A stretch of 64,000 nucleotides of DNA from Clostridium frigoris (GTDB lineage: Bacteria; Bacillota; Clostridia; Clostridiales; Clostridiaceae), in NCBI RefSeq assembly GCF_018861865.1, contig NZ_JAHLDV010000002.1, forward strand, positions 1 to 64,000. The letters run 5' to 3'. Of this stretch, positions 1 to 8,460 are shown in pieces. Position numbers and translations under genes: made by a program. The notes below the pieces were generated by a model. It saw only the letters and a program-made list of their open reading frames with translations, was not told the DNA's origin and searched no databases. Position 1 is the stretch's first letter. Each line of letters opens with the position of its first letter.

Positions 1-68
1 ATATCAATTCCTATAACTAATGTACTTTCTGTTATTGACATTATCTTTTCATTTTGTGTATAATTCAT
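1..68 (-). CDS. IS110-family transposase, N-terminal fragment (runs off window)
   Basis: Only the first 22 codons are inside the window. They read MNYTQNEKIMSITES and then TLVIGID, the usual beginning of clostridial IS110-family DEDD transposases; the Asp in GID is the expected first catalytic acidic residue. A GGAGG ribosome binding site lies just upstream of the ATG at 68, embedded in a long hairpin (72-148). IS110 elements have no classical terminal repeats, so the element edge cannot be placed. The call rests on the N-terminal motif only. Confidence 0.7.
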   Translation of the reverse strand, partial: MNYTQNEKIMSITESTLVIGID

Positions 69-71
69 ATT

Positions 72-148
72 GAGTACCTCCACTGATAATTATAAATTAG
101 GGATAAAAGTTCGAACTGTTATACCCTGTATTTTATCAGTAGGTGCTC
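72..148 (-). promoter_or_regulatory. Long hairpin in IS110 leader covering the transposase RBS
   Basis: Reading the minus strand, GAGCACCTACTGATAA near 148-133 pairs with TTATCAGTGGAGGTACTC near 89-72, with small interruptions. Inside, bases 127-99 form a second stem (AGGG, ATAA and AGTT arms with a CG loop tip). The GGAGG of the transposase is in the 3' arm of the outer stem. It could block translation of read-through transcripts, or be part of the bridge RNA that IS110 elements encode upstream of the transposase. On the plus strand it is followed by a T run, so it could also terminate transcription entering the element. Confidence 0.55.
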
Positions 149-234
149 TTTTTTTCAAAGTTCATTTTAATTCATAACAGGAATGCTCCTTTTTATTTAA
201 AGTTTCTTTAAAATAGCAAATCAAATATTTATTT

Positions 235-942
235 TTATAAGGGTTTAATGCCATAATGGATAGAAGCTATTCCACAAGTTAGGGATTTAAACTCTGAGTT
301 TTCAAAGCCAACATTTTTGAATTCATGTCTTAGTTGCTTTTTTGTCATAAACCCATTTACTGAATCTCTTAGATAGTAATAAGCTGCTTTATCTTGGGTG
401 CCTAAGTAGCCAATAACTGGTAGTACATAGTTGAAATATAAGTTATATACATTTCTGAAAATAGGTATTTCTGGCTTAGATAATTCTAAGCAAACTACCT
501 TTCCACCAGGTTTTAAAACTCTATACATTTCAGAAATAGATTTTCGTTTATTAGGTATATTTCGCAGTCCAAATGCTATGGTAATACAATTAAAGGTACT
601 ATCCTCAAAAGGAAGCTCCATGGCATCTCCTTGCATTAAGCTGAATTTATAGTTAGTTAATGATTTATTAAGGTTTTTGTATCCTACATCAAGCATCTCT
701 TTATTAAAGTCTAGGCCTACAACTTCAGTATTTTCACCTACTGCTCTACATTCAAGTTCTACCATTTTACCTGTGCCACAACATAAATCTAATACCCTAT
801 CATTTTCTTTTATGGTGCATAGTTTTACAGCTTTTTTTCTCCATATTTTGTCTATATTTAAAGTTAATATTGTATTTAATTTGTCATATTTACTAGCAAT
901 TGATGAAAAAACACTTTGTACATCCGTGATCATTTCTGACAT
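235..942 (-). CDS. ubiE: Demethylmenaquinone/ubiquinone methyltransferase UbiE/MenG
   Basis: This 235-residue class I SAM methyltransferase has the usual family length. The SAM-binding motif VLDLCCGTGKMVE lies near residue 50, followed by VVGLDFNKEML and the family pattern AFGLRNIPNKRKSISEMYRVLKPGG in two adjoining parts. The N-terminal FSSIASKYDKLN is typical of UbiE/MenG. The family performs the last C-methylation in menaquinone (or ubiquinone) synthesis in the cytosol. A GGAGG-type site precedes the ATG. It lies downstream of the polyferredoxin gene but a strong hairpin (1043-1090) separates them, so it may have its own promoter. Confidence 0.9.
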   Translation of the reverse strand: MSEMITDVQSVFSSIASKYDKLNTILTLNIDKIWRKKAVKLCTIKENDRVLDLCCGTGKMVELECRAVGENTEVVGLDFNKEMLDVGYKNLNKSLTNYKFSLMQGDAMELPFEDSTFNCITIAFGLRNIPNKRKSISEMYRVLKPGGKVVCLELSKPEIPIFRNVYNLYFNYVLPVIGYLGTQDKAAYYYLRDSVNGFMTKKQLRHEFKNVGFENSEFKSLTCGIASIHYGIKPL

Positions 943-1042
943 TATTCAAACCTCCTTACATTAAATGTAATACTATAAAACTTGTAGTGGGTATGTTCGC
1001 TTTAAATTGTAAATCGATAGCAAATTGTAAACACATAATTGT

Positions 1043-1090
1043 AAAAAAAAAAAGAGTATAAAGTATTTCAACATATACTCTCTTTTTTTA
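1043..1090. terminator. Bidirectional hairpin terminator
   Basis: AGAGTATA and TATACTCT arms are flanked by an A run on one side (about 1043-1053) and a T run on the other (1080-1089). It can act in both directions and closes the minus-strand operon running from 4487. Confidence 0.8.
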
Positions 1091-1099
1091 TGATATCTG

Positions 1100-2494
1100 C
1101 TACATACGCATTGCCATTGGAAGGGAAAATAATAGTATATTTGCTACTGCAAGTAAGATCATTAGAACTGCGTAAACTACTGATGTACCTAAAACATTTT
1201 TATTGTTTTGACTACTCTTAGCAAGTCTATATGCAGTATAAATTGAACCTACAGTACCAATTACAATTATAATATATTGAAGCATTTGTATAGTTGGACT
1301 AGAGAATATTGCAGTTGAAGCTCCATGATACTCTACTCCGAAAAGACCCATTGCAGTGTAAAACACTGATTTACCTTCTGCTAACAAGTGAAACAAGTTA
1401 TGAGCTATATGGCCAGCTAAGTCCAATGGTATAATAGCATACCCGAATTTTGCAAAATTTTCTTTAACAGAAACTTTGTTGAATTTTTTAGCAATAAGAC
1501 CTGTTAAAAGTAGTAATACAACAGGGATTAACATAGCTATGATGAAAGTTACAGTAAATGTTATATAATAGCTAGTTGTACCTAATATATTTTCAAGGGA
1601 AGTTAATATTTTTTCCCATACTGTTAACATAGTAATGTTTTGAACAAACACAATACCCATAATTACGATGGCTAAAAATGCAACTTCTATTCTTGGTTTT
1701 CTAATATTCCATAATTCTTTAGTAGGAACACGAGGGCTTATTCTTATGGAATCGTTTGGACAATTTTTCACACAATTACCACATAAGTTACATTCTGCAC
1801 TGCTGTCCATAGTTTTAGGAAATTCAAACATAGGGCATCCAGGAACTTCACTTGTTCCTTTATAACAGGAAGCTGTAGTACATTTCTTACATACTTCTGG
1901 TGTTGCACGTAGTTCCAGCATACCGGCTCTTGAATAGTTACCAGATAATCCACCAAGGAAACATAGGTATCTGCACCAAGTCCTTCTCTCAAAAAGTGCA
2001 CCGGAAAATATTACAGCGGTAGTTATCATTAAAAGCAATATTCCTGAACCTCGAGGATTCTCAACAACACCCCAAACATGGTCACTCCAGGTGATCATAA
2101 GAAAAGTTGCATCAATAATCCAAATCCCGTATTTTCTTAGAAATTTTGGAACTGGTTTATTATTTCCTATGAACTTCTGAACCACATCATTTAGAAGCCC
2201 AAAAGGGCATACAATACACCAAAATCTACCGAAAAGTAGTAGAAGAATAGGAAGTAGTGGCCACCATAACACCCAAGTTCCCGCAGTACCGAAATTATCA
2301 TGAGCCTCAGAAGGCCCAGCAATTAATTCAAAGACGATTAAGGCGAAAATTGCCGCTACTGGCCATTGAATTATACCAGGATACCATTTACTTTTAATGA
2401 ATTTTTTGAAAGTTTTATTTTTTAAAAAGTCTTTCTGTTTTTTTACCGTTGAAGGCGGTAAGTCTGGTCTTAAAGGTGTTTTTATATTTGCCAT
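1100..2494 (-). CDS. NapH/CcoG-like membrane polyferredoxin (4Fe-4S)
   Basis: The 464-residue protein has several membrane segments with cytoplasmic cysteine clusters. CIVCPFGLLNDVV and CRYLCFLGG are the CxxCP-type motifs of NapH/NosR/CcoG proteins; then come CKKCTTASC and a ferredoxin-type CNLCGNCVKNCP near residue 235-250. The C-terminal half adds further membrane helices. Such proteins pass electrons between a quinone pool and a partner reductase. The stop of the upstream YtkA-like gene is 19 bp from its start, and DoxX and polyprenyl synthetase precede that, so one operon is likely. The electron acceptor is not evident. Confidence 0.8.
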   Translation of the reverse strand: MANIKTPLRPDLPPSTVKKQKDFLKNKTFKKFIKSKWYPGIIQWPVAAIFALIVFELIAGPSEAHDNFGTAGTWVLWWPLLPILLLLFGRFWCIVCPFGLLNDVVQKFIGNNKPVPKFLRKYGIWIIDATFLMITWSDHVWGVVENPRGSGILLLMITTAVIFSGALFERRTWCRYLCFLGGLSGNYSRAGMLELRATPEVCKKCTTASCYKGTSEVPGCPMFEFPKTMDSSAECNLCGNCVKNCPNDSIRISPRVPTKELWNIRKPRIEVAFLAIVIMGIVFVQNITMLTVWEKILTSLENILGTTSYYITFTVTFIIAMLIPVVLLLLTGLIAKKFNKVSVKENFAKFGYAIIPLDLAGHIAHNLFHLLAEGKSVFYTAMGLFGVEYHGASTAIFSSPTIQMLQYIIIVIGTVGSIYTAYRLAKSSQNNKNVLGTSVVYAVLMILLAVANILLFSLPMAMRM

Positions 2495-2513
2495 CTGTAC
2501 ATATCCTCCATTT

Positions 2514-3041
2514 CTAAGCTTTATTAGATTTTTTCTTGTTTATAGCAGCGATAACTATGATTAGTACAATTACTCCTGAAAATCCGCCAATTATGAGAAG
2601 GTTAGGGCCTGCGCTTTGTACATCAACATCAAGATCAATGGTTTTTGCCTGTCCTTGTACATCAAAGGTAGATTTAATAACCCATTTACCCTTACTTTTG
2701 AGGTCTGCCATGCCAGTATATTCGCCTTTTTTGGAGCCTTCTTTTAAATCTATCATCATAGGTTTATCTTCTTTCATACCACCCATATCAGTAGAGTTGT
2801 CCATAGAAGCTGTAGCTTTTAAATTAGCATTTGGTAAAGGCTTTCCATCTTTATCAAGTAATGAAATTGTAAATTCGTTACTTCCTGGTTTCAATTTTTC
2901 AGTTGCAAAGGTTAATGAGGCTTTTACACCATCAACCGTTTTATTTATTTGAGTACCAGTTGTAGATGCAAATGCTAAAGTTGAAAATGATAAGGTTAAT
3001 ATTACTGTTAATGCAAAGTTCTTTAATAATTTAAATTTCAT
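2514..3041 (-). CDS. Exported YtkA/FixH-like protein with C-terminal membrane anchor
   Basis: A signal peptide (residues 1-25, MKFKLLKNFALTVILTLSF then cleavage near AFA-S) leads into a beta-rich domain with the YtkA/FixH-like pattern of a substrate-like immunoglobulin fold (LKPGSNEFTISLLDKDGKPL, GEYTGMADLKSKGKW). A methionine-rich stretch DMGGMKEDKPMM lies in the middle and could bind metal. The C-terminus has one membrane helix (IIGGFSGVIVLIIVIAAI) and a lysine tail. It sits between DoxX and the polyferredoxin gene, consistent with an extracytoplasmic part of the same membrane system. The exact function is unknown. Confidence 0.65.
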   Translation of the reverse strand: MKFKLLKNFALTVILTLSFSTLAFASTTGTQINKTVDGVKASLTFATEKLKPGSNEFTISLLDKDGKPLPNANLKATASMDNSTDMGGMKEDKPMMIDLKEGSKKGEYTGMADLKSKGKWVIKSTFDVQGQAKTIDLDVDVQSAGPNLLIIGGFSGVIVLIIVIAAINKKKSNKA

Positions 3042-3085
3042 GTTTATAGGGCCCCTTTCATTTTGAAAAATATTGGTTTGATTTT

Positions 3086-3604
3086 TTATGAGGAGATTAG
3101 ATCAGAATTCGATTTCTTGCTAAAAGCCTTTTTAATAATGGGTAATATAAAGTGGTCAAGTCCAATAGTATAGGCATTAGCTCCAACAAATAGGAGTATG
3201 AATGCTACTGTATACATATTTGGATTTGTACTAGTAGTTCCAGCTAACATATAATTTAGGTTCATAAGTGCACCAGCTATAAGGCCTACAACTGTAAGAG
3301 CACCTAGGATTAAACTAATACCAACAAGAAGCTCACCAAATGCAACTAGATAACTAAAGGTAACAGCATTTGGTAGCGCTATGTTTTTGATAAAATCAGC
3401 ATACCACGACTGAACTGCCGGGTGAGCGCCGGTTGCTTTAACTAATGCAGCTTCTAAAAACCCGGTTATACCAGTGCCAGCAGTACTGCCAACCCATCCA
3501 CCTCCAGTAATTTTTTCTAGTCCAGCAGAAATCCACTGGTAACCTAACCATATACGTAGTGCTGTCCATACGATGTTAAAGTATTTATTTTTAAGTGTTT
3601 TCAT
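3086..3604 (-). CDS. DoxX-family membrane protein
   Basis: The protein has 172 residues and four predicted membrane helices. The start WTALRIWLGYQWISAGLEKI and the later FGELLVGISLILGALT segment match DoxX/DoxD-type proteins, which are linked to quinone-coupled oxidation of sulfur or other donors in some organisms. It is 44 bp upstream of the YtkA-like gene and 61 bp downstream of polyprenyl synthetase in the same orientation. A role in this anaerobe is inferred only from the neighbours. Confidence 0.8.
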   Translation of the reverse strand: MKTLKNKYFNIVWTALRIWLGYQWISAGLEKITGGGWVGSTAGTGITGFLEAALVKATGAHPAVQSWYADFIKNIALPNAVTFSYLVAFGELLVGISLILGALTVVGLIAGALMNLNYMLAGTTSTNPNMYTVAFILLFVGANAYTIGLDHFILPIIKKAFSKKSNSDLISS

Positions 3605-3665
3605 TTTTTAATCCCCCTTAATTTAAATCTAGCGTATTTATTATTTAGAAAGTTTAACATTTTGG

Positions 3666-4487
3666 TTATGAGGCGCTTGCTTTTGCATGAGAAAGACTAA
3701 GAATAAAATTAACAAGATTTATTAAACTAATTTTGTATGAAGAATCTTCAAAAGCATTAAGTGAGTCTATTGCTCTGTCACCATATAATTTAGCATCATC
3801 GACTGTTATATTTAGTCTGGAATTAATGTCTTTATCCATGCAATCATCCATTATTTGGTATGCCATTCCTAAATTTAATCCATACTCTTCTATGCTAGTA
3901 ATTTGCTTTTTTGTTGCTCCAGCCAATTCAGCAGCAATTTTGCAACTAACTGACATAAATAATGCTGTTTTACCATTAATAACATTTAAATAAATCTCAC
4001 GAGTAGGTGAATTATTGTCTGCTTGAATTATTTCAGCGGCACACATGTATTCAGTTAAATCAACTATAATTTTTTCGAATTCTTTTGGAAGTGAATTTGC
4101 GATGGTAGAGAATGCTAAGGAATAAACAACATCACCTACTAATACTGCTATTTTCTTTCCATAAATTTTACTTATGGTTTTTTGGCCACGCCGGAACAAA
4201 TCACCATCGATAACATCATCATGTATTAAACTTGCACTGTGCATGAGCTCAATGCCTGCAGCAAATCTAATTAGCTGGCCATGGGTACTCTTTGGAAGAT
4301 TATTATTTACAATGCCGGCTGAGAGTAAAGCTAGCGTAGGGCGAAGTCTTTTTCCAGGGATTTTAAAAAAATACTCTATAATTTCTTGTAAATAATTGGT
4401 GCTTAAATTCCCGCATACTCCCTTTAATTCTTTTTCCATAAGATTTAAATCATCTTTTATTGGATTATAAATATCTTCAAATTTCAA
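3666..4487 (-). CDS. Polyprenyl (heptaprenyl-type) diphosphate synthase
   Basis: The protein has 273 residues with both aspartate-rich motifs of trans-prenyltransferases: DDVID in SLIHDDVIDGDLFRRG and DDCMD in AYQIMDDCMD. GKRLRPTLALL near the N-terminus is the allyl-substrate region. It is somewhat shorter than the usual 320 residues, with the C-terminus trimmed. The start is TTG at 4487; an in-frame stop lies just upstream, so no longer start is possible. Such enzymes make the side chain of menaquinone. It heads the minus-strand operon that includes DoxX and the polyferredoxin. Confidence 0.85.
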   Translation of the reverse strand: MKFEDIYNPIKDDLNLMEKELKGVCGNLSTNYLQEIIEYFFKIPGKRLRPTLALLSAGIVNNNLPKSTHGQLIRFAAGIELMHSASLIHDDVIDGDLFRRGQKTISKIYGKKIAVLVGDVVYSLAFSTIANSLPKEFEKIIVDLTEYMCAAEIIQADNNSPTREIYLNVINGKTALFMSVSCKIAAELAGATKKQITSIEEYGLNLGMAYQIMDDCMDKDINSRLNITVDDAKLYGDRAIDSLNAFEDSSYKISLINLVNFILSLSHAKASAS

Positions 4488-4658
4488 ATCTCATCACTAC
4501 CTTTCTATATTCTAATAATTAAAAAATATATTAGTTTAAAGTACGAGCAGTTGAAATTCTTTTGCAAGTACAATAATGATTATATTAAAATGTTATGAAG
4601 ATAGTATGTAGAAGAAGATATTTTTTTAATAAATTTCTGGGCATCGATGTAAAGAAAA

Positions 4659-5081
4659 TTACAAAAACAACATTAAGGTTCTACAATTCATGTTTTTAAA
4701 TGTTAGCCTTCTTAGTTGAGCAATTATTTCTTTTTCACGAGAATCAGGTGCTACAAGGTAAAGATTACATTTTGTATCATGAAATGAGGTTGATAAATCC
4801 ATTAGTCTTTTAGCATGTACTTCTACATGTCTTTTTTTTAGTGCTTTTTCTAACTTATCTTTTTCTAATTTTATAGCTGTGTCACAATTTATATCCAAAG
4901 AAATTTTACAAATACCTATATCAAATAATAAACCTGAAATAGCTCCTAAATCAGTAGACATTATAGAGCTATTTTCTACATTTATTTTAATAATAGTTTC
5001 TCTCATTTCTAAATACTGTTGCCATGAACCTAATCCTTTTATTTTATAACTATAAAATTTTATAAATTCATTGAAATTCAC
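4659..5081 (-). CDS. Hypothetical protein (140 aa)
   Basis: I do not recognise this protein. It has no signal peptide or membrane helix. It begins MNFNEFIKFYSYKIKGLG, has a central acidic-hydrophobic part and a basic stretch EKALKKRHVEVHAKRL, and ends in LRRLTFKNMNCRTLMLFL. The upstream ribosome binding site is weak. Codon use resembles the neighbours and there are no internal stops, so it may be a real small cytosolic protein. It is separated from polyprenyl synthetase by about 170 bp of AT-rich sequence in which I see no further gene. Confidence 0.45.
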   Translation of the reverse strand: MNFNEFIKFYSYKIKGLGSWQQYLEMRETIIKINVENSSIMSTDLGAISGLLFDIGICKISLDINCDTAIKLEKDKLEKALKKRHVEVHAKRLMDLSTSFHDTKCNLYLVAPDSREKEIIAQLRRLTFKNMNCRTLMLFL

Positions 5082-5242
5082 ATCTTAAAATATAAGTAAT
5101 AATTTTAAATGGGTAATCTTCATAAAATCTACATAATAAATTGATATATTATAAAAAAAGCATTAATTGTTTAGAAAACAAGTTTTTATAGATATTTATG
5201 AATTTTGACTTGAATTATATTAAGAATAGGAGGACTAAGTTT

Positions 5243-5371
5243 ATGTGGGTAGAGATATCGATAACTTTATTTATTATAGCTATAGCAGGACATATTATTT
5301 ATCATAGTCTAAAGTCAAAAGGTTCAGGAGACTGTGGATGTGGAAATTGTTCCTCAAAGAAAAAAAAGTAA
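5243..5371 (+). CDS. FeoB-associated Cys-rich membrane peptide
   Basis: This 42-residue peptide starts at the ATG at 5243 after an AGGAGGA site. It has one N-terminal membrane helix (ISITLFIIAIAGHIIYHSL) and the tail GSGDCGCGNCSSKKKK, the pattern of the FeoB-associated Cys-rich family. Family members usually sit right after feoB. Here feoB is 3.4 kb downstream and broken, so the peptide is either an orphan or a leftover of a rearranged Feo locus. A role in ferrous iron uptake is inferred from the family only. Confidence 0.8.
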   Translation: MWVEISITLFIIAIAGHIIYHSLKSKGSGDCGCGNCSSKKKK

Positions 5372-5568
5372 TTAACATTATATTTATAGTGAAGAACTTC
5401 AACTGATTTATGTTGTTCAGGATTTATTCAACATGAACATGAATATGCTGATTTTGGCATAAGACTTGGAAGAACAACTTAGTAACAAATGAAAGTTGGA
5501 GTAAGTGTATCTAGAGATGATTATATAACGACGAGATGGTTAAAATAGACTGTATTAACTTATAATTG

Positions 5569-5606
5569 CGTAAAGCCTCTAACTGGTGCTAGTTAGAGGC
5601 TTTACG
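5569..5606. repeat. Perfect 16-bp inverted repeat
   Basis: CGTAAAGCCTCTAACT (5569-5584) and its exact complement (5591-5606) enclose a 6-nt loop. No T run follows, so it is not a standard terminator. It ends 36 bp before the response regulator start and may be a terminator for upstream transcripts, an operator or an attenuator. The 200 bp upstream (5372-5568) show no complete gene. Confidence 0.6.
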
Positions 5607-5642
5607 TAAATATACTAAAAATACTCAAATAAGGAGCAAAGC

Positions 5643-6326
5643 ATGAAAAATATACTAATAATTGAAGATGAAGAAAAGGTAGTTCAAGTTATAAAAGCAT
5701 ACTTAGAAAAAAGTGGATATAATGTTTACGTTGCATTAAATGGATTAACTGGTATTGAAATATTTAAAGAAAACAAACTTGATTTGATAATACTTGATTT
5801 AATGTTGCCTGATATTAACGGGGAAGATATATGCAAGGTTATTAGGGAAACATCAGAGGTATATATTTTCATGTTAACGGCAAAAGGATCATTAGAAGAG
5901 AAAATAGAAGGGCTTAATATTGGGGCAGATGAATATTTGGTTAAACCTTTTAGCCCGAGAGAACTTACAGCAAGAGTTAATGCTTTGTTTAGAAGGTTTA
6001 ATAACGTTAACGCTTCAATTCTAAGTTATGATAGTGGCAAATTAGTTATAAATACTGAGGAGAGGTCAGTAAAAGTAAAAGGTATTACTATAATGCTTAC
6101 ACCAAATGAATTTGATATACTTTATACGCTTGCTATTAACAAGGGAAGGGTATTAACAAGAGACCAATTAATTCAAAAAATATTTGGATTAGATTTTGAA
6201 GGTTATGATAGAACTGTTGATGTCCATATTAAAAATTTAAGAAAAAAAATAGAGGAAGACAGTAAAAATCCAAGATATGTAATAACAGTTGTTAAAATCG
6301 GTTACAAGTTTGGATGTGATAATTGA
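5643..6326 (+). CDS. OmpR-family response regulator
   Basis: The 227-residue protein has a receiver domain (acidic ED at 8-9, phosphoacceptor Asp52 in LIILDLMLPD, Thr in MLTAK, Lys in VKPFS) and a C-terminal winged-helix DNA-binding domain (LTPNEFDILYTLAINKGRV, DRTVDVHIKNLRKKI). AAGGAGC lies upstream of the ATG. The sensor kinase start overlaps its stop codon by one base, so the two are translated together. The target is unknown; the next gene is an exported protein at 7910 and the surrounding locus is for iron uptake. Confidence 0.92.
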   Translation: MKNILIIEDEEKVVQVIKAYLEKSGYNVYVALNGLTGIEIFKENKLDLIILDLMLPDINGEDICKVIRETSEVYIFMLTAKGSLEEKIEGLNIGADEYLVKPFSPRELTARVNALFRRFNNVNASILSYDSGKLVINTEERSVKVKGITIMLTPNEFDILYTLAINKGRVLTRDQLIQKIFGLDFEGYDRTVDVHIKNLRKKIEEDSKNPRYVITVVKIGYKFGCDN

Positions 6327-7702
6327 TGTATAGCATAAGAAAAAAACTTAGCATTATTCTAGTTGCTAGCTCAATTATAGCAATTTTATTAACTTCTCTA
6401 TTTGTTAATTTAAGTATAAATAATACTTTTAACAAGTATTTGGCAGATAATCAAACGAAAAGAGATATTAGAATTGTAGAATATTTTCAAGAAGTTTATA
6501 AAAGGGATGGTAAGTGGAGCAAAAATTCTGGTTCAGAAATGATGCATGAGGCCTACATGAGTAATTATTGTTTGACTTTATTAGATAATAGTAAAAAGCA
6601 AGTATGGGGAATGAATCCAAATGATATAAATGAGAAAGCACATCTAACAAAACTTAATTCAGAGAATAGCGGGGTATACAGTTCAAAATATCATGAAATA
6701 AAATCAGGTAAAAACATTGTAGGGTATGTTGTAATTGGTCAATATTCTTCAGTTTTATTATCTAACGATGATATTAATTTTAAAACTTCTGTTAATGAAA
6801 GTATAGCAATAAGTGTAATTGTAACACTTTTAATAACTATATTAATTAGTTTATACATTTCAAAACAATTTTCGATTCCAATTAAGGCGGTATCTGATAT
6901 GTCAGTGGATTTATCGAAAGGTAATTTTAATTCAAGGTCGAATAGTACAAGTAATATAACTGAAATTGAAAGTCTTTTGACAAGTATAAATACACTGGGA
7001 GAGAAATTAGAACAGCAAGATGTAATAAGGAAAAGGCTTGTTTCTGATATATCTCATGAAATTAGAACACCATTAAATATTTTACAGAATAATTTAGAGG
7101 CTATGATTGATGGATTGTTTCCAATAACTATAGAAAGACTAATTTCATTAAATGATGAGGTAATTAGATTTGGAAAGTTACTAAATAATCTAAATACCTT
7201 GAAGAAATTTGAGTCAGAGCAAATACCATTAATATGCGAATATATCGATGTGAAAGAAGTTATTTATTCTGTATGTGAAGATTTTTCTTCACTTTTAAAG
7301 GGAAAAAACATTATGTTAAATTATAGTGTAAACAATAAGGTCAATTATATTATTCTTGGTGATAAAGATAAGCTTAAACAAGTGTTTATTAATCTAATAT
7401 CAAATGCGGTAAAATTTAATAGAAACGATGGGTATATAGATGTAACTATAAGTAAAAGTAACTCTAAAATAATGGTTAATATCAAAGAGAATGGAATAGG
7501 AATAAAAAAAGAAGATTTACCATTTATATTTGAAAGGCTTTATAGAGGGGATAAGAGTAGACATGAAATAGAGGGCAATGGTATAGGATTAACGGTTGTA
7601 AAAAATATATTATTAATTCATTCTGCATCAATAGAAGTAAAAAGTGAAATAGGTGAGGGTAGTGAATTTATTGTTAAATTTAAAAATGTAGAAAATACTT
7701 AA
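6326..7702 (+). CDS. Membrane sensor histidine kinase
   Basis: The 458-residue kinase has an N-terminal membrane helix, an extracytoplasmic sensor domain (about 35-155), a second helix, a HAMP-like segment (FSIPIKAVSDMSVDLSKG), the dimerisation/phosphoacceptor box SDISHEIRTPLN (His about 244) and an ATPase domain (FINLISNAVKFN, GNGIGLTVV). The adenine-binding box reads KENGIGI, with Glu where most kinases have Asp, a conservative but unusual change. It pairs with the OmpR-type regulator just upstream. A TTG three bases earlier is a possible alternative start. The signal is unknown. Confidence 0.9.
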   Translation: MYSIRKKLSIILVASSIIAILLTSLFVNLSINNTFNKYLADNQTKRDIRIVEYFQEVYKRDGKWSKNSGSEMMHEAYMSNYCLTLLDNSKKQVWGMNPNDINEKAHLTKLNSENSGVYSSKYHEIKSGKNIVGYVVIGQYSSVLLSNDDINFKTSVNESIAISVIVTLLITILISLYISKQFSIPIKAVSDMSVDLSKGNFNSRSNSTSNITEIESLLTSINTLGEKLEQQDVIRKRLVSDISHEIRTPLNILQNNLEAMIDGLFPITIERLISLNDEVIRFGKLLNNLNTLKKFESEQIPLICEYIDVKEVIYSVCEDFSSLLKGKNIMLNYSVNNKVNYIILGDKDKLKQVFINLISNAVKFNRNDGYIDVTISKSNSKIMVNIKENGIGIKKEDLPFIFERLYRGDKSRHEIEGNGIGLTVVKNILLIHSASIEVKSEIGEGSEFIVKFKNVENT

Positions 7703-7909
7703 TGTTAATCAAAACTTTGTAATTAGCTTAATATAAGGTAATGTTTAGCTGAGTACGTGAAATCTTTTTTTACAATGTGAATTTAGTTAAACTTTAAAAT
7801 GAGTTATATTTAAATTATGTAGGAACATTTCAGTTGTGTAAATTCAATAAAGATGTTCTAAATAAACAATGACATGAAAATAAAGACAAATGAATGAGGG
7901 GAGATTAAT

Positions 7910-8374
7910 ATGAAATATATATTTTCAAGAGCGCAAATACTAACGGGAATACTAACAGGAGGCATACTTTTATCAGCAGTTAATATAACTTTTGCATCAC
8001 CTGCCTCTTCAGTATATTTTAATGGAAAGGCGCCTTTAACAAGTGAGAGTAAACAAATTAACACTAAAAGACAAAAGGGTTTAGATACAAATTATGATAA
8101 CATTGCAATTGTGAAGACTATAACACAAAATCAAGCAAATAAAATTAGAGCTGTCATAAATAAAGATGAGTCTTCAAAAAGAGCAAATTTTAAAAACACA
8201 AAAACTGTGACTGATCAAGAACGTAAAATATATGTGGATAGTAACAATATAAATCATATAAATCCTTTTACAGCCCTTATAGATAATGGAACCATAACAG
8301 AGGTGCAGGCTGAAAAAATTATAATGAAGCAACTATACCTATATCATGACAAAATGATAAATAGTATGTTATAA
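7910..8374 (+). CDS. Exported hypothetical protein
   Basis: A 154-residue protein with a signal peptide (MKYIFSRAQILTGILTGGIL to about residue 30, cleavage near TFA-S). The mature part is polar and rich in Lys, Asn and Thr. The segment INPFTALIDNGTITEVQAEKI resembles the short helical repeat seen in DUF2680-type exported proteins. A GGGGAG site precedes the ATG. It lies 207 bp after the sensor kinase in the same direction and could be a target of that system. No enzymatic motif is seen. Confidence 0.65.
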   Translation: MKYIFSRAQILTGILTGGILLSAVNITFASPASSVYFNGKAPLTSESKQINTKRQKGLDTNYDNIAIVKTITQNQANKIRAVINKDESSKRANFKNTKTVTDQERKIYVDSNNINHINPFTALIDNGTITEVQAEKIIMKQLYLYHDKMINSML

Positions 8375-8408
8375 CAATTTATTTTAAAAAGGTTCTAATA
8401 TAAATATA

Positions 8409-8443
8409 AGGATACTACTAGGTGAAAACCTAGCAATATCCTT
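8409..8443. terminator. Hairpin between the exported protein and remnant region
   Basis: AAGGATA and CTAGGT arms pair with ACCTAG and TATCCTT. The T run is poor. It probably ends transcription from 7910 and lies between convergent sequences. Confidence 0.5.
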
Positions 8444-8460
8444 AATAATTATACTCTATT

